From positions 643,289-707,288 of the forward strand of contig ML241305.1 of assembly GCA_005239435.1 (NCBI GenBank): 64,000 nucleotides of DNA, given 5' to 3'. The position numbers were made by a program, and so were the translations under genes. Origin of the DNA: Halorussus salinisoli. Its GTDB lineage: Archaea > Halobacteriota > Halobacteria > Halobacteriales > Haladaptataceae. Each line of letters starts with the position of its first letter. Positions within the stretch are counted from its first letter, which is position 1. Positions 63,961-64,000 of this stretch are shown piece by piece. Under the pieces are notes generated by a model. The model did no database searches and was not told the DNA's origin. It saw only the letters and a program-made list of their open reading frames with translations.

Positions 63961-64000
63961 CCGGAGTCGAGGGTACGCTTCGAAATCGGGATACGCTCCG

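Overview
The window is archaeal, from a haloarchaeon (class Halobacteria). Coding DNA is very GC-rich, and predicted proteins are strongly acidic (Asp/Glu-rich). Several starts look leaderless, with TATA/BRE boxes 25-35 bases upstream. Marker genes agree: a 50S L15e protein, RIO2 kinase, NcsA/UbaA tRNA-thiolation enzymes, CobY-type cobalamin nucleotidyltransferase, a HalOD1 domain protein, an HTH-10 regulator, and a cdrL-cdrS-ftsZ2 division locus. The genus cannot be fixed from sequence reading alone. There is no complete insertion sequence, no CRISPR array and no rRNA.

Layout. 1-3.5 kb: cobalamin nucleotide-loop operon (HAD phosphatase, cbiB, cobS, cobY, cobT), all overlapping. 3.5-11 kb: M24 peptidase-like protein, a large Tat lipoprotein, a cysteine-less peroxiredoxin-like protein, an SLC13/TrkA-C permease and tRNA-Tyr. 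11.7-14 kb: cdrL, a promoter region with four GTAAGAC half-sites, cdrS and ftsZ2. 14-16.4 kb: ncsA and two unknown proteins. 16.4-20.5 kb: dehydrogenase, PTPS-like, glycosyltransferase and methyltransferase genes, a candidate uncharacterised pathway. 20.7-27.3 kb: a sulfur-handling island with two rhodanese-metallo-beta-lactamase fusions, DsrE-like, TusA, split YeeE/YedE transporter, small membrane protein plus TauE/SafE exporter, and a cysteine-rich regulator. 27.5-41 kb: mostly housekeeping genes (peptidase, Usp, AzlCD, endonuclease IV, lipoate ligase, RIO2, L15e, UbaA, DoxX, xylose dehydrogenase). 41-49 kb: accessory redox genes, a structured three-way-junction element, a DsbA remnant, and a third rhodanese-MBL with MFS transporter and HTH-10 regulator. 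49-58.7 kb: a sensor kinase, thioredoxin, MutS, EamA with its regulator, NucS and a frameshifted gene. 59-64 kb: two more TauE-type permeases (one again with the small protein), an HxlR regulator, an AIR-synthase-like protein, a membrane protein and a terminal repeat array.

How the genes fit together. The sulfur island reads as uptake (YeeE pair), relay (TusA, DsrE-like), oxidation (rhodanese-MBL persulfide dioxygenase type) and sulfite export (TauE). GTATTGxGCAATAC-like palindromes recur at its promoters. UbaA and NcsA supply the tRNA-thiolation branch of sulfur use. Most worth following up are the conserved tiny protein found upstream of TauE at two loci, the 16.4-20.5 kb cluster, the three-way-junction element, and the family of intergenic repeats at about 3.7, 17.7 and 41.0 kb.
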